This document shows, piece by piece, positions 35,688 through 43,567 of a DNA stretch of 64,000 nucleotides. The stretch covers positions 825,434 to 889,433 of the forward strand of contig NZ_QNHG01000001.1 of NCBI RefSeq assembly GCF_003290025.1, in the 5' to 3' direction. How positions within the stretch are numbered: the stretch's first letter is position 1; each line of letters begins with the position of its first letter. The notes beneath the pieces are model-generated. The model searched no databases. It worked only from the letters and a program-made list of their open reading frames with translations, and was not told the DNA's origin. The translations under genes were made by a program, and so were the position numbers. Source of the stretch: Pseudogemmobacter bohemicus. GTDB lineage: Bacteria > Pseudomonadota > Alphaproteobacteria > Rhodobacterales > Rhodobacteraceae.

Positions 35688-36587
35688 ATGCGCTATGGCT
35701 ATGTCGGTCTGGGCAATCTCGGCGGGCATCTTGCCTGCAGCCTGCTCAGGGCGGGGTTCGATGTTACGGTCTTTGACCGTGATCCGGCTGCGGTGGACAG
35801 GCTTTGCGGCAAAGGCGGTGACCGCGCTTCCTCGCTGGAAGATCTGGCCCGCCAGGTTGATCACGTCTTCACCTGTCTGCCTTCGCCGCAGATCTCCGAG
35901 ACGGTGCTGGCGCAGATATTGCCGCATCTGAAACCCGGTGCCACCTGGATCGAGAATTCCACCCTGGGCCGAGATGACGTGCTGCGGCTGGCCGGGCTCG
36001 CGCGGATTTCCGGCGTCAGGATGATGGAGGCGCCGGTCACCGGCGGCGTCCATATGGCGGCCAGGGGAGAGATCACCGTGCTGGCGGGCGGTGACCGCGA
36101 TCTCTTCGATCTGCATTTCCCGGCGCTGGAGGTGATCGGCGGTAAGATCTTCCATATGGGGCCGCTGGGCTCGGCTGCGGTGATCAAGGTGATCACCAAT
36201 ATGCTGGCCTTCATCCATCTGGTGGCGGATGGCGAGGCCCTGATGCTGGCGAAACGCGGTGGCCTCGATCTGAAAACCGCCTGGGAGGCCATTGCGGCCT
36301 CTTCGGGCAGTTCCTTCGTGCATGAGACCGAGGGCCAGCTGATCCTGAATGGCAGTTACGATGTCGGCTTCTCGATGGATCTGGCGCTGAAGGATCTGGG
36401 TTTCGCCATTGGATTCGGGCGCGAATTCGGCGTGCCGCTGGATCTTGCCTCGCAGGTCAACCAGACCTTCCTGCGTGGACGCGCGGCCTTTGGCGGCCAG
36501 GCGCAATCGACGCAGATCGTTAAACTGCTGGAAGAGCTGCTTGCCACTGATTTACGCGCCGAGGGCTTTCCCGACCGGCTGGAATGA
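35688..36587 (+). CDS. 3-hydroxyisobutyrate dehydrogenase-like NAD(P)-dependent oxidoreductase
   Basis: A 299-aa beta-hydroxyacid dehydrogenase: Rossmann motif GYVGLGNLGGHLA at the N-terminus, substrate-binding signature EAPVTGGVHMAARGE, and the catalytic lysine in AVIKVITNML followed by a helical C-terminal domain. The family oxidises beta-hydroxyacids (3-hydroxyisobutyrate, tartronate semialdehyde) or reduces imines. The strong GGAGGAAG site precedes the ATG. The 122-bp gap from the aldehyde dehydrogenase leaves room for a separate promoter, but the shared orientation suggests membership of the island. Confidence 0.85.
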   Translation: MRYGYVGLGNLGGHLACSLLRAGFDVTVFDRDPAAVDRLCGKGGDRASSLEDLARQVDHVFTCLPSPQISETVLAQILPHLKPGATWIENSTLGRDDVLRLAGLARISGVRMMEAPVTGGVHMAARGEITVLAGGDRDLFDLHFPALEVIGGKIFHMGPLGSAAVIKVITNMLAFIHLVADGEALMLAKRGGLDLKTAWEAIAASSGSSFVHETEGQLILNGSYDVGFSMDLALKDLGFAIGFGREFGVPLDLASQVNQTFLRGRAAFGGQAQSTQIVKLLEELLATDLRAEGFPDRLE

Positions 36588-36607
36588 GCCGCGATGCAGC
36601 GCGCCAT

Positions 36608-36635
36608 TTGCGAGGCCCAAATCCGGTGCTAGACA
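36608..36635 (+). promoter_or_regulatory. Candidate zwf promoter
   Basis: TTGCGA (36608-36613), a 16-bp spacer and TAGACA (36630-36635) resemble a sigma-70 promoter; initiation would fall near 36643, upstream of the palindrome at 36671. Weak consensus, so tentative. Confidence 0.35.
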
Positions 36636-36670
36636 TATCACGGCGTGGCGGCTAGAAAGCGGTCATCGCT

Positions 36671-36686
36671 CCGTTAGCGCTAACGG
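36671..36686. promoter_or_regulatory. Perfect palindromic operator upstream of zwf
   Basis: CCGTTAGCGCTAACGG is a perfect 16-bp palindrome with central CG. This form (TTAGCGCTAA core) is what LacI-family sugar regulators bind. It lies 46 bp before the zwf start and about 28 bp after the predicted transcription start, suiting repression of zwf–pgl–pgi. The binding protein is not in the window. Confidence 0.65.
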
Positions 36687-36731
36687 TCCCTGCGGCGGCA
36701 GGGGGCCGTGCTTGAAAAAGACGAGGAATCC

Positions 36732-38186
36732 ATGGCTTCGCGTGTTATTCCGGTCGAGGTTTTCGATCTCGTGATCTTTGGCGGTACGGGTGATCTTGCC
36801 CGCAGAAAGATCCTCCCTGGCCTTTATCTGCGCTGGCTGGCAGGGCAGATCCTGCCCGAGGCCCGGGTGATCGGCGCGGCACGGGCCGATCTGACCGGGG
36901 CGGAGTTCCAGGATTTCGTCGCCGGCGCCATTGCTGAATTCGTTCCCGAAGCGAAGCGTGACGAGGCGGCGATAAAGGGGTTTCTGGACCGGCTGGCCTA
37001 TGTCGCGATTGATGCGACGGGGGAAAAGGGCTGGAAGGATCTGAAGGCGCTGATCCGCCCCGATGTGGTGCAGGCCTTCTACTTCTCGGTGGCGCCGTCG
37101 CTGTTTGGCACCATTGCCGAGCGGCTGACCAGCTACGCGATTGCCGGCCCGGATGCGCGGATCGTGGTGGAAAAGCCGTTCGGGCGCGACCTCGCCTCGG
37201 CCAAGGCGCTGAACGCTGCGCTGGCGCAGCATTTCGAGGAACGCCAGATCTACCGGATCGACCATTATCTCGGCAAGGAAACCGTGCAGAACCTGATGGC
37301 GGTGCGGTTTGCCAATATCCTGTTCGAGCCCTTGTGGAAGTCGGAATATATCGACCATGTGCAGATCACGGTGGCGGAAACCGTCAGCGTTGACGGGCGC
37401 GGCGCCTATTACGACAAATCGGGCGCGATGCGGGATATGGTTCAAAACCATATCATGCAGCTTCTGTGCCTGATCGCGATGGAGCCGCCTTACCATTTCG
37501 ACCCCGACGCCGTGCGCGATGAAAAGCTGAAAGTGATCCGGGCGCTGGATCCGGTCCGCCCCGAAGACATCGTGCGCGGCCAGTATCTCGCCGGGGGCGG
37601 CGAGGCGGGCTATCTGGAGCATACGGAAAACCCTGCCTCCCGCACGGAAAGCTATATCGCGCTGAAGGTGAATATCTCGAACTGGCGCTGGAAGGGCACG
37701 CCCTTCTACCTGCGCACCGGCAAACGTCTGCGCTCGCGCGAGAGCGAAATCGCGATCACCTTCAAGGAACCGCCGCATTCGATCTTTGACGATCATGCCG
37801 GCTGGCGCGACAATGTGCTGGTGATCCGGCTGCAGCCCGATGAGGGTATGAACCTCAAGGTGATGATCAAGGAACCCGGCCCGGGCGGCATGCGCCTGAC
37901 CCAGGTGCCGCTGGATATGTCCTTTGCCGATGCCCTGAAAGACAGCCTCGAAGACGTGCCCGATGCCTATGAGCGGCTGATCATGGATGTGATCCGCGGC
38001 AATCAGACGCTCTTCATGCGCGGCGACGAGGTCGAGGCGGCCTGGGCCTGGACCGATCCGATCATCGAGGGCTGGGAGGCGCGCGGCGACCGGCCGCAGC
38101 CCTATGACCCGGGAACCTCGGGGCCCGAAGATGCGTTGATGCTGATGCATCGCGACGGGCGGCGCTGGCGGGAGATCAGGGCGTGA
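36732..38186 (+). CDS. zwf: Glucose-6-phosphate 1-dehydrogenase
   Basis: NADP-linked oxidation of glucose 6-phosphate to 6-phosphogluconolactone, entry to the Entner–Doudoroff and pentose phosphate routes. The 484-aa protein has the coenzyme motif FGGTGDLARRKILP, the active-site segment RIDHYLGKETVQNL and EKPFGRDLASA. ATG at 36732 with GACGAGGAAT upstream. First gene of zwf–pgl–pgi; it overlaps pgl by GTGA. Confidence 0.97.
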   Translation: MASRVIPVEVFDLVIFGGTGDLARRKILPGLYLRWLAGQILPEARVIGAARADLTGAEFQDFVAGAIAEFVPEAKRDEAAIKGFLDRLAYVAIDATGEKGWKDLKALIRPDVVQAFYFSVAPSLFGTIAERLTSYAIAGPDARIVVEKPFGRDLASAKALNAALAQHFEERQIYRIDHYLGKETVQNLMAVRFANILFEPLWKSEYIDHVQITVAETVSVDGRGAYYDKSGAMRDMVQNHIMQLLCLIAMEPPYHFDPDAVRDEKLKVIRALDPVRPEDIVRGQYLAGGGEAGYLEHTENPASRTESYIALKVNISNWRWKGTPFYLRTGKRLRSRESEIAITFKEPPHSIFDDHAGWRDNVLVIRLQPDEGMNLKVMIKEPGPGGMRLTQVPLDMSFADALKDSLEDVPDAYERLIMDVIRGNQTLFMRGDEVEAAWAWTDPIIEGWEARGDRPQPYDPGTSGPEDALMLMHRDGRRWREIRA

Positions 38187-38854
38187 ATTTCAACTCCTAT
38201 CCCGACCGCGATTTCCTGCATCTGCAACTGGCGGATCGCATTGCCTCGCAATTGGGCGAGTTCATCCGCCGCGACGGGCGGGCGACGCTCTCGGTTCCGG
38301 GGGGCACCACGCCGGGGCCGGTATTCGACATCCTCTCGGGCGTCGATCTCGACTGGGGGCTGATCTCGGTCGTGCTCAATGACGAGCGTTGGGTGCCGGA
38401 GCATTCCGACCGCTCGAACACCCGGCTTTTGCGGGAGCGGCTGCTGAAAGGCCGCGCTGCCAATGCGCGACTGATCCCGCTTTATACCGCGACCGATACG
38501 CCCGAAGAGGGCATCCCCGGGCTGGAGGCGGGCCTTGCGCCGGTGCTGCCGATCTCGGTGCTGCTTCTGGGCATGGGTGGCGATATGCATACCGCCTCGC
38601 TTTTCCCCGGTGCCGACCGGCTGGCTGATGCGCTGGCCCCGGATGCGCCCTTGCTGATGCCGATGCGTTCTGATGCGGCGGTGGAGCCAAGGGTGACGCT
38701 GACCGCGCGGGTCCTGCGCGAGGCGATGCATATCCATGTGCTGATCACCGGCGAGGCCAAGCGCGAGGCGATTGAAAAGGCGGCGACGTTGCCGGCCATC
38801 GAGGCTCCGATCCGCGCGGTGCTGGATCATGCCGAAGTGCATTGGGCAGAATGA
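38183..38854 (+). CDS. pgl: 6-phosphogluconolactonase
   Basis: Hydrolyses the lactone made by Zwf to 6-phosphogluconate. The 223-aa DevB/SOL-type protein shows [40 protein letters not shown] and [18 protein letters not shown], all family signatures. The usual LGMGxDGHTAS histidine motif reads [10 protein letters not shown] here, a conservative change. It begins with GTG overlapping the zwf stop (GTGA), so the genes are coupled. Confidence 0.93.
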   Translation: MNFNSYPDRDFLHLQLADRIASQLGEFIRRDGRATLSVPGGTTPGPVFDILSGVDLDWGLISVVLNDERWVPEHSDRSNTRLLRERLLKGRAANARLIPLYTATDTPEEGIPGLEAGLAPVLPISVLLLGMGGDMHTASLFPGADRLADALAPDAPLLMPMRSDAAVEPRVTLTARVLREAMHIHVLITGEAKREAIEKAATLPAIEAPIRAVLDHAEVHWAE

Positions 38855-38882
38855 CTGTGGAACGGTTGCGGAAGGGCAGAAC

Positions 38883-40487
38883 ATGGATAAATGGCAGGCG
38901 CTGAAGGCTCATCATGCGGAAGTGGCCGACCGCCACATCCTTTCGCTCTTCGCGGCCGATCCGGGCCGGGCTGCGGGCTTTTCCGCCCGGGCTGACGGGC
39001 TCTTGTTCGACTGGTCGAAGACCAATATCGACGCCCATGGCCGCGATCTTCTGCTGGCGCTGGCAACGGCTTCGGGTGTGGCCGAAAAACGCGCCGCGAT
39101 GTTTTCCGGCAAGAAGATCAATGAGACCGAGGGCAGGGCGGTCCTTCATGTCGCGCTGCGCGCGGGCGAGGAACACCGGATCCTCGTCGATGGCGCCGAT
39201 GTGATTCCCGGCATCACCGCCACCCGCAAACGGATGGCGGCTTTCGCCGATCAGGTGCGCTCGGCTGCGTATCAGGGCCAGGGCGGCAAGATCACCGATG
39301 TGGTCAATATCGGCATCGGCGGCTCTGATCTCGGCCCGGCTATGGCAGCACTGGCGCTGGTGCCCTATGCCGACGGGCCGCGTGCGCATTTCGTCTCGAA
39401 TGTCGACGGGGCGCATATCCATGACGTACTTTCAGGGCTGAACCCGGAGACGACGCTGGTGATTGTGGCGTCGAAAACCTTCACCACCATCGAGACCATG
39501 ACCAATGCTGATACCGCAAAGGCCTGGATGGGCCGCGTGGTGAAAGATCCGGCTGCACAATTCGCCGCCGTCTCGACCGCTGGCGACAAAACCGCCGCCT
39601 ATGGAATTTCACCCGAACGGGTGTTCGGTTTTGAAGACTGGGTCGGCGGGCGTTATTCGATGTGGGGCCCGATCGGCCTCGCTCTGATGCTGGCGATCGG
39701 GCCAGAGGATTTCGGCGGGTTCCTCGCCGGCGGCCGCGCGATGGACTCCCATTTCCTTGAGGCGCCATTTGCGCAGAATATCCCCGTTCTGCTGGCGCTG
39801 GTGGGCATCTGGCACAACCAGCTTTGCGATTACGCCAGCCGCGCCGTGCTGCCCTATGAACAGCGCCTCTCGCGCCTCCCGGCCTATCTCCAGCAGCTGG
39901 AGATGGAATCGAACGGCAAATCGGTGGCGCTGGATGGGTCAGACCTCACGATCAATTCCGGCCCGGTGGTCTGGGGCGAGCCCGGCACCAATGGCCAGCA
40001 TGCCTTTTACCAGCTGATCCACCAGGGCACCCGGGTGATCCCCTGTGAATTCCTCGTCGGTCGCCATGGGCACGAGCCTGACCTCGCGCATCAGCACCTG
40101 CTGCTGGTCGCCAATTGCCTCGCCCAGACCGAAGCGCTGTTGCGCGGCCGGTCTCTTGACGAGGCACGCGCCATCATGGCGAAAAAGGGCCTGAGCGGGG
40201 ACGAGCTGGAACGCCAGGCCCGCCACCGCGTCTTCCCCGGCAACCGCCCGACCACGACGCTGGCCTATGACAGGCTGACGCCCTTCGTGCTCGGCCAGAT
40301 CATCGCGCTTTACGAACACCGCGTCTTTGTCGAGGGCGTCATCCTCGGAATCAATTCCTATGACCAATGGGGGGTGGAGCTCGGCAAGGAGCTCGCCCTC
40401 GCGCTGCAACCGGTGCTGGAAGGCAAACAGGGCACCGGGACCAAGGACGGATCCACCGCGCAACTGGTGGATTTTCTCAAAGCCTGA
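38883..40487 (+). CDS. pgi: Glucose-6-phosphate isomerase
   Basis: Interconverts glucose 6-phosphate and fructose 6-phosphate. The 534-aa cytosolic enzyme has the sugar-phosphate motifs [25 protein letters not shown] and the signature [14 protein letters not shown], with the catalytic glutamate/histidine in this region. Start ATG at 38883 with GGAAGG seven bases upstream. Third gene of the zwf operon, 28 bp after pgl; repeat A4 follows it. Confidence 0.97.
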   Translation: MDKWQALKAHHAEVADRHILSLFAADPGRAAGFSARADGLLFDWSKTNIDAHGRDLLLALATASGVAEKRAAMFSGKKINETEGRAVLHVALRAGEEHRILVDGADVIPGITATRKRMAAFADQVRSAAYQGQGGKITDVVNIGIGGSDLGPAMAALALVPYADGPRAHFVSNVDGAHIHDVLSGLNPETTLVIVASKTFTTIETMTNADTAKAWMGRVVKDPAAQFAAVSTAGDKTAAYGISPERVFGFEDWVGGRYSMWGPIGLALMLAIGPEDFGGFLAGGRAMDSHFLEAPFAQNIPVLLALVGIWHNQLCDYASRAVLPYEQRLSRLPAYLQQLEMESNGKSVALDGSDLTINSGPVVWGEPGTNGQHAFYQLIHQGTRVIPCEFLVGRHGHEPDLAHQHLLLVANCLAQTEALLRGRSLDEARAIMAKKGLSGDELERQARHRVFPGNRPTTTLAYDRLTPFVLGQIIALYEHRVFVEGVILGINSYDQWGVELGKELALALQPVLEGKQGTGTKDGSTAQLVDFLKA

Positions 40488-40493
40488 GCCATA

Positions 40494-40546
40494 TTCATCT
40501 GTCCCCAAATATCCTCGGGGGGTGCAGGGGGGCAGACAGCCCCCCC
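40494..40546 (-). repeat. Intergenic hairpin repeat, copy A4
   Basis: Minus-strand reading: GGGGGG/CCCCCC stem around CTGTCTG, then CCCCCCGAGGATATTTGGGGACAGATGAA. It lies between the convergent pgi and ridA genes, where it could end transcripts. Confidence 0.75.
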
Positions 40547-40553
40547 TTCTTCT

Positions 40554-40907
40554 TCACTTCAGCGCGGCGGTCACGATGACCTCGACGCGGTAATCCGGCG
40601 TCGCCAGCTTTGCCTCGCCGGTGGCGCGGGCGGGGGTATTCCCCTGCGGCACCCAGGCATCCCAGACCGAGTTCATCTCGGCGAAATCCGCCATATCGGC
40701 CAGCCAGATCTGGGTCGAGAGGATGCGGGTCTTGTCGGTGCCGGCAGCCGCCAGAATGCGGTCGACTTCGGCCAGACAGGTGCGGGTCTGGTCCGCCACA
40801 GAATCGCCGGGATTGCCGACCTGACCCGCCAGCCAGATGATGCCATTATAAGACACGCCCTCGGACATCCGCGCGCCGACGCCATAGCGTTTGATTTCGG
40901 AACTCAT
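40554..40907 (-). CDS. RidA/YjgF family protein
   Basis: A 117-aa Rid-family protein, trimeric enamine/imine deaminases that remove reactive intermediates of PLP enzymes. GIIWLAGQVG, VDRILAAAGTDKTRILSTQIWLADM and NTPARATGEAKLATPDYRVEVIVTA follow the family pattern, including the conserved Arg of the PARATGE-like segment that binds the substrate carboxylate in true RidA. The exact Rid subclass is not resolved. Confidence 0.88.
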   Translation of the reverse strand: MSSEIKRYGVGARMSEGVSYNGIIWLAGQVGNPGDSVADQTRTCLAEVDRILAAAGTDKTRILSTQIWLADMADFAEMNSVWDAWVPQGNTPARATGEAKLATPDYRVEVIVTAALK

Positions 40908-41036
40908 CTTCCACTCCCTGGTGTTTCGCTTCCCGTAAAGGCATAGCCGCCGGGGGAGAGGAAGAAAAGTATCCGCCAGGGAAAAGCTGCGGCAAAGGCG
41001 CCTGGCCTTTGCTGCTGCCCACCCATTCCTGCCCGG

Positions 41037-41375
41037 CTACTCTTGTTTCCGGCAGAGGAAACTGTCGCCGCTGACCGGCGAGAACCAGGTCATGGTGCCA
41101 TCGGGATTCATCGCGAGCGAAAGCTGGTAATTGTCTTCGAAGGTCAGGGTGAAGGTATCCCCCTCCGGCGCGATATCGACGATGGGCATCGGCTCGGCGC
41201 CGGTGTCGTAATCGCTGCCGGTAAAGGTGAAGATACCGACCTCGCAATCCCAGCTGCCCTCAAAGGGCCAGGGCGCAGCCGCAAGCGCAGGCGCGGTGCC
41301 CAGAGTTCCCGCGCAGAGGAGTCCCCAGAGGACCGACCCGATGCGACTCCCGAGGCGCGGCACAAAACGCGCCAT
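41037..41375 (-). CDS. Small secreted protein of unknown function
   Basis: A 112-aa protein with a signal peptide (MARFVPRLGSRIGSVLWGLL..., cleavage near ALA-A) and a compact beta-rich mature part with two cysteines (WDCEVG, FLCRKQ). I use the ATG at 41375; the open frame extends 15 codons to a TTG without a signal-sequence reason. No family recognised. The upstream region contains a 16-bp tandem repeat. Confidence 0.65.
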   Translation of the reverse strand: MARFVPRLGSRIGSVLWGLLCAGTLGTAPALAAAPWPFEGSWDCEVGIFTFTGSDYDTGAEPMPIVDIAPEGDTFTLTFEDNYQLSLAMNPDGTMTWFSPVSGDSFLCRKQE

Positions 41376-41435
41376 GCCCGGTCTGATCCCCGAGGTGATA
41401 TCCGATGCCTGCGGCGCCAATCTGTCGTCCTCCTG

Positions 41436-41483
41436 TGCTGCGGTGATACAGTGCTGCGGTGATACAGTGCTGCGGTGATACTG
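41436..41483. repeat. Three tandem copies of a 16-bp unit
   Basis: TGCTGCGGTGATACAG occurs at 41436-41451 and 41452-41467, and a third copy with one mismatch (..ATACTG) at 41468-41483. It lies just upstream of the small secreted-protein gene, so copy number could affect its promoter. A replication-slippage minisatellite is the simplest origin. Confidence 0.85.
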
Positions 41484-41678
41484 TGCGCCCCGACCGGGCC
41501 CTTGTCTTCCCAGATTGTCTTTCCAGATCGTCTTCCCCGATCCGGACCCTGATCTGGCGCCATCTGCCGCTTCCGGGTCAAGCCGCGCAAGGCGCCCGGA
41601 TTACCAGACCGGCACCGGATCGCCGATTACCGCCGGCCCGCTGGCGAAACACCGCCGCAGCCCGGGGGCGCGGCAGCC

Positions 41679-42554
41679 TCAGGCGCTGATCAGCGTGACA
41701 CCGGGCATCGCGCGGATCAGCTCGATATCCTCAAGATAGGTCTGGGTCAGACGGTCGACGGTCTCCTGGCTCCAGCCGGGCAAGGCGAATTCCATATTGA
41801 TCCGGTCGGACAGCGCGAATTTGTCGAGGAAGGCCGCCACCACCCGGCGGCGCTGGCTGACCGAGGCGGGCGGATGGCTGGCGAGGTAATTGCGCATCCG
41901 CGTCAGCCCGTCCCCCGGCATGATCAGCGACAACAGCTCATCGGTATCCTCAAGCCGGGTCTCGTCGCTATAGCCGCCCACAGCCTGCAGCACTTCCGGC
42001 CAGATCAGCGGCGTATCCTCGTCGCACCAGATGGTCAGCGGAGCGCCGGAATTCTCGGCCATGATCTGGCTGACCACATCCGACCAGCGCAGCTGATGGA
42101 TATCGGTGCCCTCGATGAATTCCTCATAGCTGCGGCTGCTTTTCTGTTTCTCGTAAAGCGCCGGCAGCCAGGTGGCGGGGTTGCGGATCGCAAGGAAGAA
42201 CTCGGCCTCGATATGGGGAAAGATCTGGGTGAAGGCGCGGATCCGCTCGCCGGCAAAGCCGTAAAGCCGGCCGCGCAAAGCCCATTGCGGGAAGGCGAGG
42301 AAACTGTCCCAGCTGAGGATCAGCCGCCCTGCCTTGTCATCATCCATGATCTGCTCGATCACCAGCGCCTGGGTCTCGACACTGGCCGGAGCGCCGCGCA
42401 GCTGCACAGCGGTGTCACGGAGCAGACGGCGGTAGCGCGTCGGCGCGGGTACATGGATCCCCTGTTCCGCCAGAGCAGAGCGGTTCTTGAGCAGGCAACG
42501 GATCAGCCGTTCCTCATCGGTGCAATGGGCACCCAGGTGGTAGACAATGCGCAT
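41679..42554 (-). CDS. Sulfotransferase-like protein with degenerate PAPS loop
   Basis: A 291-aa protein whose opening, MRIVYHLGAHCTDEERL...LLKNRSALAEQGIHVP, follows the layout of bacterial sulfotransferases (strand, phosphate loop, then helix and NR..L...G..VP). The usual HxGxxKTGTT loop that binds PAPS is replaced by HLGAHCTDEER, so catalysis is doubtful. Later blocks such as FFLAIRNPATWLPALYEKQ and the WPEVL segment fit the fold. The start is the ATG at 42554. The fold assignment is inference; a dedicated non-catalytic or altered-substrate family is possible. Confidence 0.55.
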   Translation of the reverse strand: MRIVYHLGAHCTDEERLIRCLLKNRSALAEQGIHVPAPTRYRRLLRDTAVQLRGAPASVETQALVIEQIMDDDKAGRLILSWDSFLAFPQWALRGRLYGFAGERIRAFTQIFPHIEAEFFLAIRNPATWLPALYEKQKSSRSYEEFIEGTDIHQLRWSDVVSQIMAENSGAPLTIWCDEDTPLIWPEVLQAVGGYSDETRLEDTDELLSLIMPGDGLTRMRNYLASHPPASVSQRRRVVAAFLDKFALSDRINMEFALPGWSQETVDRLTQTYLEDIELIRAMPGVTLISA

Positions 42555-42845
42555 GATTCGGATCGGGGCTCCCGCTGCCATCCTCGCCACCCGGGGCAAT
42601 CGGGCGGCCTGCTTTCCTCCCATATACAGCACACCAGCCTGTGGCAAATGCGTTTGTCCTGAGGCCTTTCTGAGAAGCCGCCCGGAAATCACGCAAAAAT
42701 TGTGGGATCGCGCCGGGGCGGCCCCGGTGAGCCCTTGCATCCCGGCTTGCATCCCGACCGGCCAATCCGCTCACCGATGCGCCCAGGAAACAGGTCTTGC
42801 CGCGCCGGCCCGCCCCCCCCCCCCGCAAACCAGCCGAGCGCCGGC
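42555..42845. other. Intergenic region with C12 homopolymer
   Basis: About 290 bp between the sulfotransferase-like gene and the tRNA promoter. I see no gene with a ribosome binding site. It holds a run of 12 C (42813-42824). Confidence 0.5.
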
Positions 42846-42874
42846 TTGCACGCAGAGACGACAGTTGCTACATC
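42846..42874 (+). promoter_or_regulatory. Candidate promoter of tRNA-Thr
   Basis: TTGCAC (42846-42851), 17-bp spacer and TACATC (42869-42874). Initiation would be near 42881, a few bases before the mature tRNA 5' end, which fits well. Confidence 0.5.
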
Positions 42875-42885
42875 ATCGCCAAGGC

Positions 42886-42960
42886 GCCCCTATAGCACAG
42901 CGGTAGTGCAGCGGTTTTGTAAACCGAAGGTCGGGAGTTCAAATCTCTCTGGGGGCACCA
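42886..42960 (+). tRNA. tRNA-Thr (anticodon TGT)
   Basis: A 75-nt cloverleaf with encoded CCA. The acceptor stem is GCCCCTA / TGGGGGC with discriminator A, the D arm GCAC-AGCGGTA-GTGC, the anticodon loop TTTGTAA (anticodon TGT reads ACA/ACG-type Thr codons), and the T arm GGGAG-TTCAAAT-CTCTC. The encoded CCA is at 42958-42960. Confidence 0.95.
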
Positions 42961-42971
42961 TTCAGCCTTTC

Positions 42972-43047
42972 TGCCCGATACTCATCCTGAATGTCTGCGA
43001 GAGGGTTTGCCGCCTCTGATGCAGCCTGTTTTGCCTGTATCGGGGCA
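42972..43047 (+). other. Structured element downstream of tRNA-Thr
   Basis: An outer stem (TGCCCGATAC at 42972-42981 with GTATCGGGGCA at 43037-43047, one bulged G) encloses a second stem made of CTGC/GCAG and AGAGG/CCTCT (about 42995-43024). No T-run follows. It could be a processing or termination signal of the tRNA transcript, or a small RNA. Confidence 0.4.
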
Positions 43048-43567
43048 TTGCACGGTGTCGCGAGACTGTTCCGTTTTATATATTTTGAATGTCCTGGCAT
43101 GAATGTGCTGCTGTGCTCAGTGACCCGCTTCGGACAGGCATGATCCAAGGGGGCGGCCATGCCTCCGTCGCAGTAATCTCAGGCCAGCCCTTCGATCCGG
43201 GCGCTGCCGGGAGGGCTGCGACCGTTGATAAGCGCGCGGCGTATCTGTGCAACCTTAAGGGGGCAAGAAGATGCCATCCCGGGCCGGACGGAGGCCGGGC
43301 CTGGAGCCGGTGCGGGCAGCGGGCTTGCCACAGGGGGCAGGACGGAAGCCGTGAGATGCCCCCGGTGTCAGGGGATGTGTCACGGGCTGTGTCGGGGGGA
43401 CGGTGGCTGGGGGGCTGTGGCAGGGGCGGGTTTCCCCAGGCCGAGAATTGAATACAACTCTGCGCGTTATCCATCCTGCCATCCATCCTGTGCGGGCGCG
43501 GCGGAGATTTCGCTCCGCCATCCAACCCGGAAACGACCGACCGGCCAGGCCGGTTCGCCCCGGCCGC
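43048..43567. other. Long gap with no recognisable gene
   Basis: About 520 bp. Open frames run through it, but none has both a ribosome binding site and a protein-like composition. It contains one AT-rich patch (TTTTATATATTTTGAA near 43075), unusual in this GC-rich genome, and Gly/Pro-codon-rich low-complexity sequence. Confidence 0.5.

Noticed and set aside
36663-38150. 495-residue minus-strand open frame
   Set aside because: It is antisense to zwf; the product is a His/Arg-rich shadow.
41436-41483. CRISPR array
   Set aside because: The 16-bp units are contiguous with no spacers and there are no cas genes, so this is a simple tandem repeat.
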